Assembly (NCBI RefSeq): GCF_048544455.1
Contig: NC_133538.1
Span: 456,333,311-456,397,310 of the forward strand
Length of the DNA: 64,000 bases
Source of the DNA: Silene latifolia
Lineage: Eukaryota > Streptophyta > Magnoliopsida > Caryophyllales > Caryophyllaceae
Direction of reading: 5' to 3'
Shown here: positions 45,396 through 56,109 of the stretch, one piece after another
How positions within the stretch are numbered: position 1 is the first letter of the stretch
How the letters are laid out: every line of letters starts with the position of its first letter
Position numbers and translations under genes: made by a program
The notes under the pieces: generated by a model
The model's input: only the letters and a program-made list of their open reading frames with translations
Databases searched by the model: none
What the model was told of the DNA's origin: nothing

Positions 45396-48300
45396 ATGAT
45401 GCTCACGGGTACTTTTCTTGTTAATGGTGATTTTACCTTTGTTTTGTTTGATTCGGGGGCATCACACTCATTTGTATCGTCGAGTCATGCTAAGCTTTTG
45501 GGTTTAAGAGAGTTTGAGTCTGTAAAAGATGAAGTTTTTATACCGTTGGGTGAGTCCATATCTAGTGGGAGGTTATATAAGGGTGTATCTATGATAGTTG
45601 GGCAGGTTGACCTTCCAGTGGATTTATTAGAATTTCCTATGGATGGTTTTGAGATGATAGTTGGTATGGATTGGCTGGGTGAGCACAAGACTGAAATAGA
45701 TTGTCACCAAAAGAGAGTCTCTTTGAGAAGTCCTACGGGAGTTAGTGTGTCTTATCGAGGGTTTGTTGTCAAACCCAAAGTCAAAGTGATTGCAGCGGTG
45801 ACATTAAAGTCTTATCTGAGGAAGGGGTGTCCTTTGATTCTATGCCATGTGAGAGACCATATTATGGCGAGTTCGACAGCAGATCAGAAACCATTAGTAG
45901 GATAGTTTCAATATGTTTTTCCGGAGGAGATACCAGGTGTGCCACCTAAGAGGGAAATAGATTTCAGTGTGGAGCTGAAACCAGGGACGGGACCATTCTC
46001 TAAGGCCATGTACTGCATGGGTCCTAAGGAGTTGGAGGAGCTGAAGAAAAAGCTGGATGATTTGATTGATAAGGGATATATTAAACCTAGTGTATCACCA
46101 TGGGGAGCACCAGTTCTGTTTGTGAAGAAGAAGGATGGGAGTTCAGGTTGTGCAGCGACTACAGAGAGCTGAACAGGGTTACAGTAAAGAATAAGTATCC
46201 TTTGCCAAGGATAAATAATCTGCTTGACCAGTTGAACGGGTCAAAAGTCTTTTCCAAGATTGATTTGAGATCAGGTTACCATCAGGTGAGGATTTGGGAT
46301 GAGGACATACCAAAGACAGCTTTTACATCGAGGTATGGTCACTATGAGTACGTGGTGATGCCATTTGGATTATCTAATGCACCAGCAGTGTTTATGGATT
46401 TGATGAACCGGGTCTTCAGTCAGTTTTTGGATCGGTTTGTGGTGGTGTTCATAGATGATATCTTAGTCTATTCCAAGACTAAGGAGAAGCATGAGGGGCA
46501 TTTGAGGTTGGTGTTACAAACTTTGCGTGACAACCAGCTATATGCAAAGTTGTCTAAGTGTGAGTTCTAGCTCAAGGAAGTTGCCTTTCTGGGGCATGTG
46601 ATTTCCAACGATGGTGTAGCTTTGGATCCGGCAAAGATAGAGGCAGTGTCTAAGTGGGAAGCACCAAAGAATGTGGCATAGATCAGGAGTTTTGTGGGTT
46701 TGGCAGGGTACTATCGTCGATTCTTGAAAGACTTTGCAAAGATCGTCAGACCTATGACAGCGTTGATGAGGAAAGAGAACAGGTTTCCTTGGGATGAAAG
46801 TTGTGTGATGGCATTCCAAACATTAAAGGAGCATTTGACCACAGCTTCAGTCTTAGCTTTACCTGAAGGGTGTGAAAACTTTAAGGTATATACAGATGCT
46901 TCAAAGAATGGGTTAGGATGTGTGTTGATGCAGAATGAGAAAGTAATTGCCGATGCTTCTAGGCAATTGAAGCCTTATAAGGATAACTATCCGACACATG
47001 ATCTAGAGTTGGGTGTAGTGGTGTTTGCTCTCAAGATTTAGAGGCACTATCTTTATGGAGCGACCTTTAAAGTGTTTTCAGATCACAAGAGTCTCAAGTA
47101 TATCTTTACTCAAAAGGAGCTGAACATGAGACATAGGAGGTGGATGGAGCTGATAGGGGACTATGACATGGATATCATATACCATGAAGGGAAAGCAAAC
47201 ATGGTTGCCGATGTGTTGAGCAGGAAGGGTGTGCATTCGCTATGCACAGCTATGTCCTTGACGAGATTGAGATATGAGGTAGGGATGATGGGGATACATG
47301 TGATACAAAAAGGGGATGCTAGAGGAGACTTGACAATGGAGCCAGACCTTTATGATGATATTCGCAGGAAGTAGGCTCTTGATCCTAAGACTGAGGAGTG
47401 GAGAGCTGGAGTAGAGAAAGGGACAAAGTCTCGGTTCTCTATTCATACAGATGGGAGTGTTCGGTTTGATAGGAAATGTTGTGTTCCTAATGATGAGGAG
47501 TTGAAAAAGATAATCATGAAAGAGACTCATTGCACACCATATTCAGTATATCCAGGTGGTGACAAGTTGTATAAAGATTTGAAGAAGACTTTCTGGTGGC
47601 CTGGGATGAAGAGGGAAACAGCTGAGTTTGTGGCACGATGTTTGACATGTCAGAGAGTTAAGGGAGAGCAGCGATGACCATAAGGGAAGATTCAGTCTCT
47701 TGAGGTGCCTGAGTGGAAATGGGAATCTATCTCTATGGACTTTATAGTGGGTTTACCAAGGAGCCATCAGGGTAACAACATGATATGGGTGATAGCTGAC
47801 CGTTTGACTAAGTCAGCTCACTTTATTCCTATGAAAGATACTTGGAGTAAAGTTCAGTTGGCTAATGGGTACAGGAAATATGTGGTGAGGTTATATGGAG
47901 TCCCTAAGGATATTGCCTCAGATCGGGATGCGAGGTTTATTTCTCGATTTTGGCAAGAGTTGCAGGGGATGATGTGATTTACCTTGAAGATGTGTACTGC
48001 TTTTCATCCTGCAACAGATGGACAGACAAAGAAAACTATCAAGACCTTGTAGGATATGTTACAAGCTTGTGTGATGTAGTTTGGTGGTAGTTGGGATGAT
48101 AGGTTGGATTTGATTTAGTTCTCTTATAACACCAGCTATCACACGAGTATTGGGATGGCACCCTTTGAGGCACTGTATGGGAGGAGGTGTAGGAGTCTGA
48201 TTTGCTGGGATGATAGAGTTGAGGCAGTGGTTTTAGAACCACAGATGGTACTTGAGATAATAGAACAGGTTAAGGTGATTAGGCAAAAGATGAAAGCGGC

Positions 48301-48799
48301 CCAGGATCGACAAAAGAGTTATGCAGACCTACGTCGCCATGAAATAGAGTTTCAGGTTGGGGACAAGGTTCTTCTGAAAGTGTCTCCTATGCATGGGGTT
48401 ATGAGGTTTGGTAAGAAAGGGAAGCTGAGCCAGAAGTTCATCGGAACATATGATATTTTGGATCGTGTGGGAGAGGTTGCTTACCAGTTAGCGTTACCAG
48501 CGGCTTTACATCGTGTGCATAATGTGTTTCCTGTGTATCAGTTACTGAAGTATGTGAGTGATCCCTCCCATGTGCAAGAGATGGAGAACATAGAGTTGGA
48601 CGAGTCCTTGTCTTATCTTGAGATGCCAAAACAGATTCTTGATCGCAAGGGTCGAAAAACTAGGTTTGGGGAAATGGTGTTGCTTAAGGTCCTATGGTCT
48701 AATCATGAGGTTGAGGAAGCTACTTGGGAGGCGGAAGAGGCTATGAGGGAGCGGTATCCGTCTCTTTTTTATCAGGTATGTGTGGTTATGGGAACGTAA
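45396..48799 (+). pseudogene. Chromovirus pol: PR-RT-RH-IN-chromodomain, broken
   Basis: Protease has DSGASHSF near 45450. Reverse transcriptase spans 45939-46570 with [18 protein letters not shown] and the catalytic [10 protein letters not shown] near 46455. RNase H starts near 46890 ([10 protein letters not shown]) and ends near 47220 (NMVADVLSRK). Integrase has the zinc region TFWWPGMKRE and CLTCQRVK near 47590-47660, and [12 protein letters not shown] near 47920. The C-terminus (48600-48780) has a chromodomain-like VLWSNHEVEEATWEAEEAM. At least nine in-frame stops and one frameshift (near 46140) make it inactive. Most stops replace expected Trp, Gln or Arg codons. Confidence 0.9.
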
Positions 48800-48996
48800 C
48801 CATGTTTCTTTTAGGGGGGTAGGAGGTGATCGCAGAAGGTTTTGGTATGGTTTATGTTAGTTTTGGTACAGTTAGTAGTTGCTTTGAGTCGGTTTTAAGT
48901 TTTAGTTGCGTTGTTGTGTCGTGGTTAAGTTAGTATGTTTTGTTTTTGAGTATGAGTTGAACTTCGGGGATGAAGTTCTTTTTAAGGAGGGAAGAC
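48800..48996 (+). other. Chromovirus 3' untranslated region and purine tract
   Basis: Short stretch after the pol stop, ending with the purine-rich aaggagggaaga directly before the LTR. Confidence 0.7.
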
Positions 48997-50365
48997 TGTA
49001 ATACTACGGTTTTCTGTGCTTTTGGGTACTCTATCGAGTGGGGCTTACTTTGTCGAGTAAGTGAGTTTGGATTTCGAAACAGTGTTCTGCTAATGGGTAC
49101 TCGATCGAGTAAGTGTGGCAATCGATCGATTAAGGGTCACTCGATCGAGTAAGTGACTTACTCGATCGAGTAAGTCGGTTTTGCGGGTTGTTTTAGCCGG
49201 GTTTTGTTAGCAACGCCTGATTGATATTTAAAGCTTTCCGTCAGTTCCTTTGTCACTTTTATCTTTTCTAAAACCTTTCAAGAGAGAAAACAAGTTACGT
49301 TACTTCCTTTCTTCGCGATGCTATCAAATCCCAAAGGCTAGGGTCGTCGGATCGTCGTGTTCTTTATGCCGTTGAGTTCGTCGTGTCGTGGGTAAGATCC
49401 TTGTATAGTTTTTATGCCTTTTTGTTGATTTTGTTTAAAACCCTAATTGGGTATTTTAGGGTATTTTGGGAGTATGATATGTATTAGATAGTGATGATAT
49501 GATATGTGTTTATAGAAGGTGGTTTCGTAGAGGAGCAATATTAAATATCTTCTTTGTGACGATCTGGTGATTTGCTTATTCCAGGTAGGGTTTCCCTACT
49601 CGGTTATTGGTTACATAGTTGTTGGTGATGGTTGTGTTTATTGTTGATCTTTAACGTATTGGATTGTATTGGTGGTGTTAATTGGTTGTGTTGTGTTTGT
49701 CTGTGGTTCGCGAAGCGTGTCCTAGGCTGAGTGGAGTCACTTGCGGGGGTGGCTTCACGTCCTTGATTCGCCCTATGTGGAACCCGCCACAGGAGGGGAT
49801 GTGCGCATTAAGGAACATGGGTTATCGCTCGGAACAGATGAGCGGGGATTTTGTGGGTACTGCTACGGTCCCCTACTGGCGGCGTGGAATATCTGTTGTG
49901 ATGGGTATTCTGGCAGCACTACACACTTTAGTGTGTAGTCAGGTGTGTGGAGATATAATGGAGTTGGGGAGTTGTGTGTTGTTTGTATATTGTGTATCTT
50001 GCTTTATGTAATCAGTAACTAACTCCGTTTTAAATGTTTTGAAAATTGTGGTGATCCATTCGGGGATGGTGAGTAGTTATTGAGCAGGTATAAGATGGCT
50101 TGCACAAGGGATAGTTGGGATGGAGTCATCACATGTCACTAGAGTCTTTCGTTGTGTCTTGAACTTAGTTTTCTTTTCAGTTGGTTTGGTTTTAAGAACA
50201 TTTGTATTTACTTTACAGTTTGGTTTTGGATTTGTACTCATTTACTTAATTAAGTATGTTTCTTTATGGTCTATTTGATATACATTGCCTCGGGTAACCA
50301 AGATGGTAGTATTTCTATGCATTAGGTGGTCTTGGTAAGACACCTTGGTGTATGGGGGTGTTACA
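48997..50365 (+). repeat. 3' LTR of the chromovirus
   Basis: 1,369 bp, tgtaatacta to ggtgttaca. It carries the phased ctcgatcgag array near its start. Small ORFs within (for example 49682-50011) have no recognisable domain and I do not call them. Confidence 0.85.
49029..49170. repeat. Phased ctcgatcgag array in chromovirus LTR
   Basis: Copies at 49100, 49121 (atcgatcgat), 49140 and 49161, with start spacings 21, 19 and 21 bp, identical to the array at 43947-44017. A degenerate pair precedes it at 49029 and 49048. Confidence 0.95.
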
Positions 50366-51286
50366 CAAATACTTGTATCCCTCTATCCCACAAAATTATC
50401 AAATCGTCTAGAAGTGGTTCTAAATGCACATCTATGTCATTCCCAGGTTGTCGAGGGCCAGAAATCAACAAGGACAACATCAGATACTTCCGTCTCATGC
50501 AAACCCATAGGGGTAAATTATAAATGGCCAACACTACTGGCCAAATACTATGTTGGGTACTCATGTTTCTATGAGGATTCATTCTATCTGTGGAAAGTGT
50601 TATACACGAGTTCCTTGCTTCATTGTCAAAATCAGGATACTTAGCGTCAAACTCTTTCCATTGTTGACCATCTGCTAGGTGTCTTAACTTTCCATCTCGA
50701 ATTCTTCCACTACTATGTAAAGTCATCATTCTTGCATCTTCTACATTCGAAAAAATCCTTATGATTCTTCGTATAATATGAAAATACCACAACACCTTAG
50801 CTGGGATCCATCCTTAGTCTTATAATGTCACACCAAGTAGCGCGGACAATTTGATAATTTCTCATAATCTTTGCGGTACAATATGCAGTCATTGGGACAA
50901 GCATGTATTTTCTCATATTCCATGCCCAATTCTTTTATCATCTTTTTAGCCTCAAATGTCCGACAGGGAAGAACGTTACCGTCAGGAAGCATGTCACATA
51001 ACAAAGCTAGAAGATCGGTAAAACACTTATCACTCCACCCATATGACCCCTACAAAATATATAACTTCGCCACAACGGACAATTTTGTATAATTCATACA
51101 ACCATTAAATAAAGGCATTTCAGATTGACTTAACTTCTCAAATAAGTCATCAGCATTTATATCCCCATCACCGCTAGCTTCAGAAACATTGGATCCATCA
51201 TCTTCAAGAAACACAACATCCAAGTAATCTCCATTATCTAAACCAACTTCATTCAATCGCTTATTTAATCTCTAGTTTAGTTACTC
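50366..51286 (-). pseudogene. CACTA (En/Spm) TNP2 transposase fragment
   Basis: On the minus strand, 51256-50860 reads through motifs MPLFNGCMNYTKLS, SYGWSDKCFTDLL, ELGMEYEKIHACPNDCILYR. 50795-50366 reads through DGKLRHLADGQQWKEFDAKYPDFDNEAR, MSTQHSIWPVVLAIYNLP, SLLISGPRQPGNDIDVHL (each quoted in part). This is the Transposase_21 (TNP2) family of plant CACTA transposons, covering its N-terminal and central part. Stops near 51047, 50820 and 50800 and a frame change break it. It is cut by the chromovirus LTR at 50365. It may belong to the CACTA unit ending at 58772, whose ORFs are on the same strand. Confidence 0.9.
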
Positions 51287-52015
51287 AATCATTTCAATCC
51301 CCCCCTATATTGGTTACTTACTTTCTATACTATAATTCACATAAATTACATTGTCTTCTCTATGGTTCGATGCTTATTACCATATACTATCATTTAGTTA
51401 GAGGTTTTAAGTATTATAAATACTATCTTTGGGAGCATACGACTTTGGCTCACCAACCCGTCAGTGCACTCACCCCTTATCCTTGGCTTATGTTCGACGA
51501 TGAGAATACGATATCTGGTTATTTAGAAGTATTATATTATGAGACGAGGTAATGAGTTTGTTAATTTGTGGAAATAGAACGAAGTTGGTTTGACTTACTA
51601 GTTAGTTAATGGGGAGTGTTTTTATTATGCTATTTGTTTAATTTTATTTTTACATGTGTATGTTTCCACGCCATAACCAAAATTAAGCTGCTTGTATTAA
51701 GGTATTATTTGTTACTCAGCTCCCCGGCTGACGTGTTTTCTCTCTTCTAGACTACTCGTCATGGGGGTAGTTCCTTTTTGTCTTTTGGTTTTATTTTCAG
51801 ATGACCTTCATCTTTTGTTTAAAAAGATTTTTATTTCAAGTCAAGATTTTATTAAAAGCTTTGTAAAAAGTTTTGGTTCATTTTGTTTATTTTATTTAAA
51901 GAGACATTTTGTAATAAAAACTTTGTATATTATTTATAATATCTCTGTATTTCTGCGAGTTTATATGTAAAATAATTAGTTTTAATTTAGCCAAAAATCA
52001 GAGGTGTTACACATA
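51287..52015 (+). repeat. LTR-like fragment, no gene
   Basis: AT-rich sequence ending aggtgttaca, the same terminal phrase as the chromovirus LTR, so probably the 3' part of another gypsy LTR. No domain seen in its small ORFs. Confidence 0.45.
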
Positions 52016-52229
52016 ATTTGAAATAAAAATGTTACTACAAGTAGTAAATTGGGTACGTATAATATAAAATTAGGTACTAATAAAATTGGTTTTAAGATAT
52101 GATAAAATAGATATGACTATTATAAAAATATGTATAAAAAAATAGAGTTATGTTCAGTTTGTACTAATAATAAAAGCTTACAAAATTACATATAGAGGTA
52201 CGAGAAAAAAATGGTTTGGCTTACAAGTT

Positions 52230-52560
52230 TGTATCAAGTGTGTTGGTTGGGTATGTTTCAAGTCAAGCGGGTCGGGTTATTTCGGGTCAAGTCATTTTCG
52301 GATCCATGATTAAGAGTAAAAAAGGTATTTTAAGTCTTTCTAGCATGCCAATTAGAGTCCTGATTTATCGGGTTACTCTGGGAGTGGGCGGTTTCGGATC
52401 AGATCCATTCAGGTCAGGTCTGTTACGGGTCAAGAAATATCGGGTCATTTTCGGGCCGAGTCGGGTCAACTCGAGTTTCGGATCTCATTAGGACGTTGTT
52501 GTTCGAGTCAATTTCGAGTCTCGGGTCAGCTTTTTTGGTTCAGGTTGATTTTGCCGGGTC
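52230..52560. repeat. Diffuse cgggtc-type minisatellite
   Basis: A stretch with many copies of gggtc and variants (gggtcgggtt, gggtcaagtc, gggtcatttt, gggtcaactc) at irregular spacing. It stands out by GC content from its AT-rich surroundings. Confidence 0.7.
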
Positions 52561-52979
52561 TAGGCTTAACTTTTCCGATTTGAACTTATACAAGTTGGAC
52601 TTATAGAAAAATGGGTACTTATTACTGAATATATAGGATCGCTCAACATATTTAGAATTGTTAGTAAATAAACTAACAAGCATAATTATTTTTTATATTT
52701 GTTTGATAGATCGAAGGACAATATAGTGCCAAAAAAGAAATAGAGTGCTCACTTAGATATATCGATATTATCGTGATTAGAGAGACTCATTTGCACTAGA
52801 CATTTAATGCTTAACGTTGTGATAATTTTTCGTTTGTATTTGTCATACAATTCATTTAAGGGACTTTTTTATGTACAACATTTCTCATGTAAGTAATAAT
52901 ATAAAATTATTTGTAATTTGATAATGTTAATGTGATCATTAAATTTGTATAATTATTTATATATATTATTTATATATGT

Positions 52980-53012
52980 CCGTGTAACTTTGCACGGGTT
53001 CTAATAAGCTAG
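52980..53012 (+). mobile_element. Helitron-like 3' terminus
   Basis: A hairpin, ccgtg-taactttg-cacgg, is followed 11 nt later by ctag and then t. A short GC stem just before a CTRR end inserted at a T is the diagnostic 3' terminus of Helitrons. No matching TC 5' end could be assigned; the minisatellite at 52230-52560 may lie inside the element. Confidence 0.55.
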
Positions 53013-53366
53013 TTCTGTAATAATTAGTTAAATGTTTCCATTAAATTTATTTGTTTTTAATGCAAAGTAAATCTTTATTATTGTTTCATAATTAATTAGT
53101 GTGTTAATTATTTAATTTAAATATTAAGCGTTTGCATATGTATAATAAGAGCTGCTTCGTATTTAAAAGTGTATATCGCATGCACTAATTAAAACAAGCA
53201 ATAAAAAAAGCATGCATTGTTATCATTGAAACATTAAAAACGTAACATAAAACGAAAGAAAATAAAAAACCAATATAAAAATAAGGCCCACCAAGAAACG
53301 GCATGCATGCAAATTACTTAAAATACCTAACAGGAATTTCACTCAGGGTGGGTAATCAGGATAAAC
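53013..53366. other. AT-rich interval, no gene seen
   Basis: Separates the Helitron-like end from the first XS-like ORF. It would contain the 3' end of that ORF's transcript. I found no CACTA left terminus here. Confidence 0.5.
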
Positions 53367-53873
53367 CTAATCATAAATCAACTTTACTACATCAACATAA
53401 CAACGGTGATCAAAATGAGGCACTTCTTCGTCCTTCCAGGATTTCGATACATTAGTAAAATTGTGCGGGTACTCCTTTCTCAGCATATGATAGTCCTCAA
53501 CAACAGCAATCCATAAGTACGGCCCACCGTAAAAATAATAGTCAGGATCATCGTTATAGTACTCATGTTTCCCCGATTGATGATGACGTGACGCATACCT
53601 TGCAGCAAGTTTTTTTGCTTGGCGAAAATCGCCTTGCCCACACCCTCGAAACTCGATCAGGGCATACCCAAGAAAACCACCATCTTTTGTCCACGCTGGG
53701 TGGACTTTTTGTACATTTGTATAGCCATTATTACGGAGCGTGTCCCTCAACCAAATAAAACTCTTAGAAAGCAGTTTACCCATGTCATCATATTTGACGG
53801 GAAGATTTTGTATTATACAAGTAATTGGATTGATATAACGGGTAATCGAGAATTGAGTACTAGACGATGACAT
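53367..53873 (-). CDS. XS-domain-like protein 1
   Basis: An uninterrupted 168-residue frame, start MSSSSTQF at 53873. A TATA-like tatatata lies about 40-47 bp upstream (53914-53921). Sequence order resembles the XS domain of SGS3/IDN2-type proteins: hydrophobic strand CIIQNLPV (residues 19-26), KSFIWLRDTLRNNGYTNVQKVHPAW (37-61, quoted in parts), GYALIEF (69-75), an FRQAKKLAARY helix (83-93), an H/K-rich turn (97-103) and YLWIAVVEDYH (119-129), matching the XS pattern of a final aromatic-x-Ala-x3-D-Y/D. The XH and zf-XS domains and the coiled coil of plant relatives are absent. Known XS domains bind RNA in silencing pathways. The assignment is mine from pattern memory, not a search; an unrelated fold is possible. 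Confidence 0.6.
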   Translation of the reverse strand: MSSSSTQFSITRYINPITCIIQNLPVKYDDMGKLLSKSFIWLRDTLRNNGYTNVQKVHPAWTKDGGFLGYALIEFRGCGQGDFRQAKKLAARYASRHHQSGKHEYYNDDPDYYFYGGPYLWIAVVEDYHMLRKEYPHNFTNVSKSWKDEEVPHFDHRCYVDVVKLIYD

Positions 53874-53913
53874 AATTAAATCTCAAGTGAAGTATGTTGT
53901 ATGCTATTTGTAG

Positions 53914-53921
53914 TATATATA
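53914..53921 (-). promoter_or_regulatory. TATA-like box of XS-like gene 1
   Basis: tatatata about 40-47 bp before the ATG at 53873. The region is AT-rich, so chance is a real alternative. Confidence 0.35.
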
Positions 53922-54134
53922 GAATAATGGATAGATGTTTTAATTAAATAGTCCATATATGTTAGACTATTTATAGTATAAGGATATACTCTGTAATTAA
54001 TTAAGAGCAATTTCATCCATAAGTTACACTCAAACAACAAATAAATGAACGTTGAATACACTACCTGGCGTGCAGTAACTATGCAGCGTTGAAAGCGTAA
54101 AAACGTTCAAACGACCAATAAGTGAAACGTTGAT

Positions 54135-54690
54135 TCAAACCAAAACATAATGAACAGTCCATAGGCATGCATGCAGTTGTCAAATCATACATAAGTGAAA
54201 AAATAAGACAACGGTTTCTCAAAAACAGTTCACCTTTGCTAATACTTTCGTAACGGTTTCATTAAAACCGTTGTCAAGTATTTTAAATATAAATATAAAT
54301 TTATATTAAGATAATAAACGGTCCATTTAAGAGCATGCATTTGTCAAATCATGAATAATGAAAAGTCAATACATAGAAAATAGTGAATAATAATGATAAC
54401 GGTTTCTAAAAAACCGTTCTTTTATGTAATAATTGACCACGGTTTTCCATGAACCGTTGTTATATAAGTATTTTAAGACAACGGTTTCATAACCCGTTGT
54501 CAATAATAATGACAATGGCTGCTAAAAAACCATTCTTTTATGTGATAATTGACCACGATTTTCCCTGAGCCGTTGTTATATATGTATTTTAAGACAACGG
54601 TTTCATAACCCGTTGTCATTTTATCTTGATCACAACGGTCCTTAATAAGCATGCCTTGGTCAAATCATGAATTAAACGGTCCAATGTTCA
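54135..54690. repeat. Subterminal-type inverted repeat array, left cluster
   Basis: Multiple short inverted repeats of the form acaacggttt...aaccgttgt. A longer unit also occurs three times (near 54153, 54317 and 54634): a cggtcc/cagtcc phrase, then gcatgc, then gtcaaatcat. This is the organisation of CACTA subterminal regions, where transposase accessory protein binds. It lies between two minus-strand ORFs. Confidence 0.8.
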
Positions 54691-54824
54691 AAATCAGTTG
54701 AGAGGAAGAGTAATCTTGATTACCTATGAAGTTCAATAAATTAATCAAATCAAGCAAGAAAAAGTTCAATAAACTCATCATTTATTTAATTAGAAATAAC
54801 CACAATACATTAATATTACATTCA

Positions 54825-55274
54825 TCACACATCAAAAAATTTAAAATAATCCGTAACAATCCCGGTTAAGAGTAAAAAGTTCTTCTCACACTGCCACCAA
54901 CCATGCCATTGTGGTATACCGGCTACTTCTGGGTCATTAGCCTCGTATTTTACAATAACAGATTCAATGTATGCAAGAACCTGTCTTGCATGTGGAGATA
55001 AGGTAGGAAGAGTAGAACTCAACATATCTCTCGCGGTATTCAAGTTACGAGTATCAGGCTGACAAGGGTATGAAGACGGTGATAAGGATGGGAACGGTTG
55101 GTTGACAAGCAGGACTGCATCAAGCCTCTTACTCCAATAATTATGGCTATATTCAATAGATTCTTTGACTAATAGGTGTTGATCAGCGGAAAGCCCGGAT
55201 AGAACCTCCTCCTTATCTACAATCGTTTGTTTAATCCACACTTCGTTGTTGAATAAAGCTGGGTTAAATGCCAT
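54825..55274 (-). CDS. Orphan 149-residue protein between repeat arrays
   Basis: An uninterrupted frame. I take MAFNPALFNNEVWIKQ at 55274 as the start, because the upstream in-frame ATG at 55331 abuts a TATA-like tatataaata (55333-55344). The protein is soluble-looking, with EEVLSGLSADQHLLVKESIEYSH (quoted in part) suggesting helices, a Ser/Pro-rich middle (residues 60-75), a second helical part (SPHARQVLAYIESVIVKYEA, residues 101-120) and an aromatic C-terminal stretch with PQWHGWWQCEKNF. No membrane segment or signal peptide. I do not recognise the family. It shares strand and repeat-array setting with the XS-like ORFs and is equally free of stops, which suggests an accessory cargo gene of the transposon. 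Confidence 0.55.
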   Translation of the reverse strand: MAFNPALFNNEVWIKQTIVDKEEVLSGLSADQHLLVKESIEYSHNYWSKRLDAVLLVNQPFPSLSPSSYPCQPDTRNLNTARDMLSSTLPTLSPHARQVLAYIESVIVKYEANDPEVAGIPQWHGWWQCEKNFLLLTGIVTDYFKFFDV

Positions 55275-55332
55275 CGTGTTTTTTGAATTTTGAGTGATCG
55301 GGATGATGTTAATAAACAGATGCTTTAACATT

Positions 55333-55344
55333 TATTTATATAAG
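55333..55344 (-). promoter_or_regulatory. TATA-like box of the orphan gene
   Basis: Reads ttatataaataa on the minus strand, about 60-70 bp before the chosen ATG. Confidence 0.4.
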
Positions 55345-55633
55345 AAAACGGAATTTTGAATTTTGAGTGACGGGGATGATGTTTTTTTAATGTTGGTTTA
55401 TGTATCAACTAGATCAATGACGTACTATTTGTATTCGTATTCAATATTCCTATTAATTTTTTCATATTTAATTTTCTGTTTAATTAATTAATGTGAAAAA
55501 GAAAACTGATATTCATTAATTAGAGAAAGAAAAATACATAACAATAACAAGAAAAAACGGTTTAAATAATGAGACTCTCTATGCATATCTAAGAATTGCA
55601 TTTTTATCAATGTAATTCGTTTTTTAATTTATG

Positions 55634-55637
<4 letters not shown>

Positions 55638-55701
<64 letters not shown>
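55638..55701. repeat. (TA)n microsatellite
   Basis: About 32 TA units with one CA interruption near 55681. Confidence 0.95.
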
Positions 55702-55702
<1 letters not shown>

Positions 55703-56109
55703 TAAGTTTATCATGCAATCCTCTCTATCATCTTGCTTCTTCTTTGTTTTATTTTATTTAATTTGTTTTACAAGCTAATAAACGCAGAAAAACAACAGTG
55801 ACAAAACTAATTAAGCGAATAATACTTAGAGAAAGAACATAATGATTGATAAAAACACATGCAAATGAAATAATTAGAGAAAGAAAATAATGACTGAGAT
55901 GACAAAACCTAAATTAAATCATGCATATTTACCTGATAATTAGAGAAAGTAAGAGACGATGAAACCAACAGTGACAGTGAGATGATAAAGCGACGATGAG
56001 GAAGAGAGAAAGAGACGATGAGAAAGTGTGTTTGTGTTTGTGTATATTTATTGTGTTTGTGTTAGGGTTTGTGTGGTGTGGTTGTAGTTGATCTGTGTTT
56101 GTGTGGTTT

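Larger units (their letters stand above)
43889..50365 (+). mobile_element. Decayed Ty3/gypsy chromovirus, 5' LTR missing
   Basis: gag from 44211, protease, reverse transcriptase, RNase H, integrase, a chromodomain-like C-terminus to 48799, and a 3' LTR at 48997-50365. Polymerase-before-integrase order defines gypsy, and the C-terminal chromodomain-like segment points to the Tekay/Del chromovirus lineage. No complete 5' LTR or primer site is visible upstream of gag, only a region with palindrome arrays. Confidence 0.88.

Noticed and set aside
49682..50011. 109-residue open frame in the chromovirus LTR
   Set aside because: Inside an LTR, no domain, overlapping open frames of similar length in another phase.
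53367..53873. RRM-type RNA-binding domain instead of XS
   Set aside because: There are no RNP1/RNP2-like aromatic motifs in the right places. The strand-helix order and the terminal aromatic-x-A...D-Y fit XS better, though the two folds are related and this is not decisive.
54058..54076. cactacctggcg as the left CACTA terminus
   Set aside because: Shares only cactac with the right end at 58772; the following bases do not match and no 3-bp duplication tac fits.
55275..55331. Upstream ATG for the orphan protein
   Set aside because: It abuts the TATA-like box, leaving no room for a transcript start before it.
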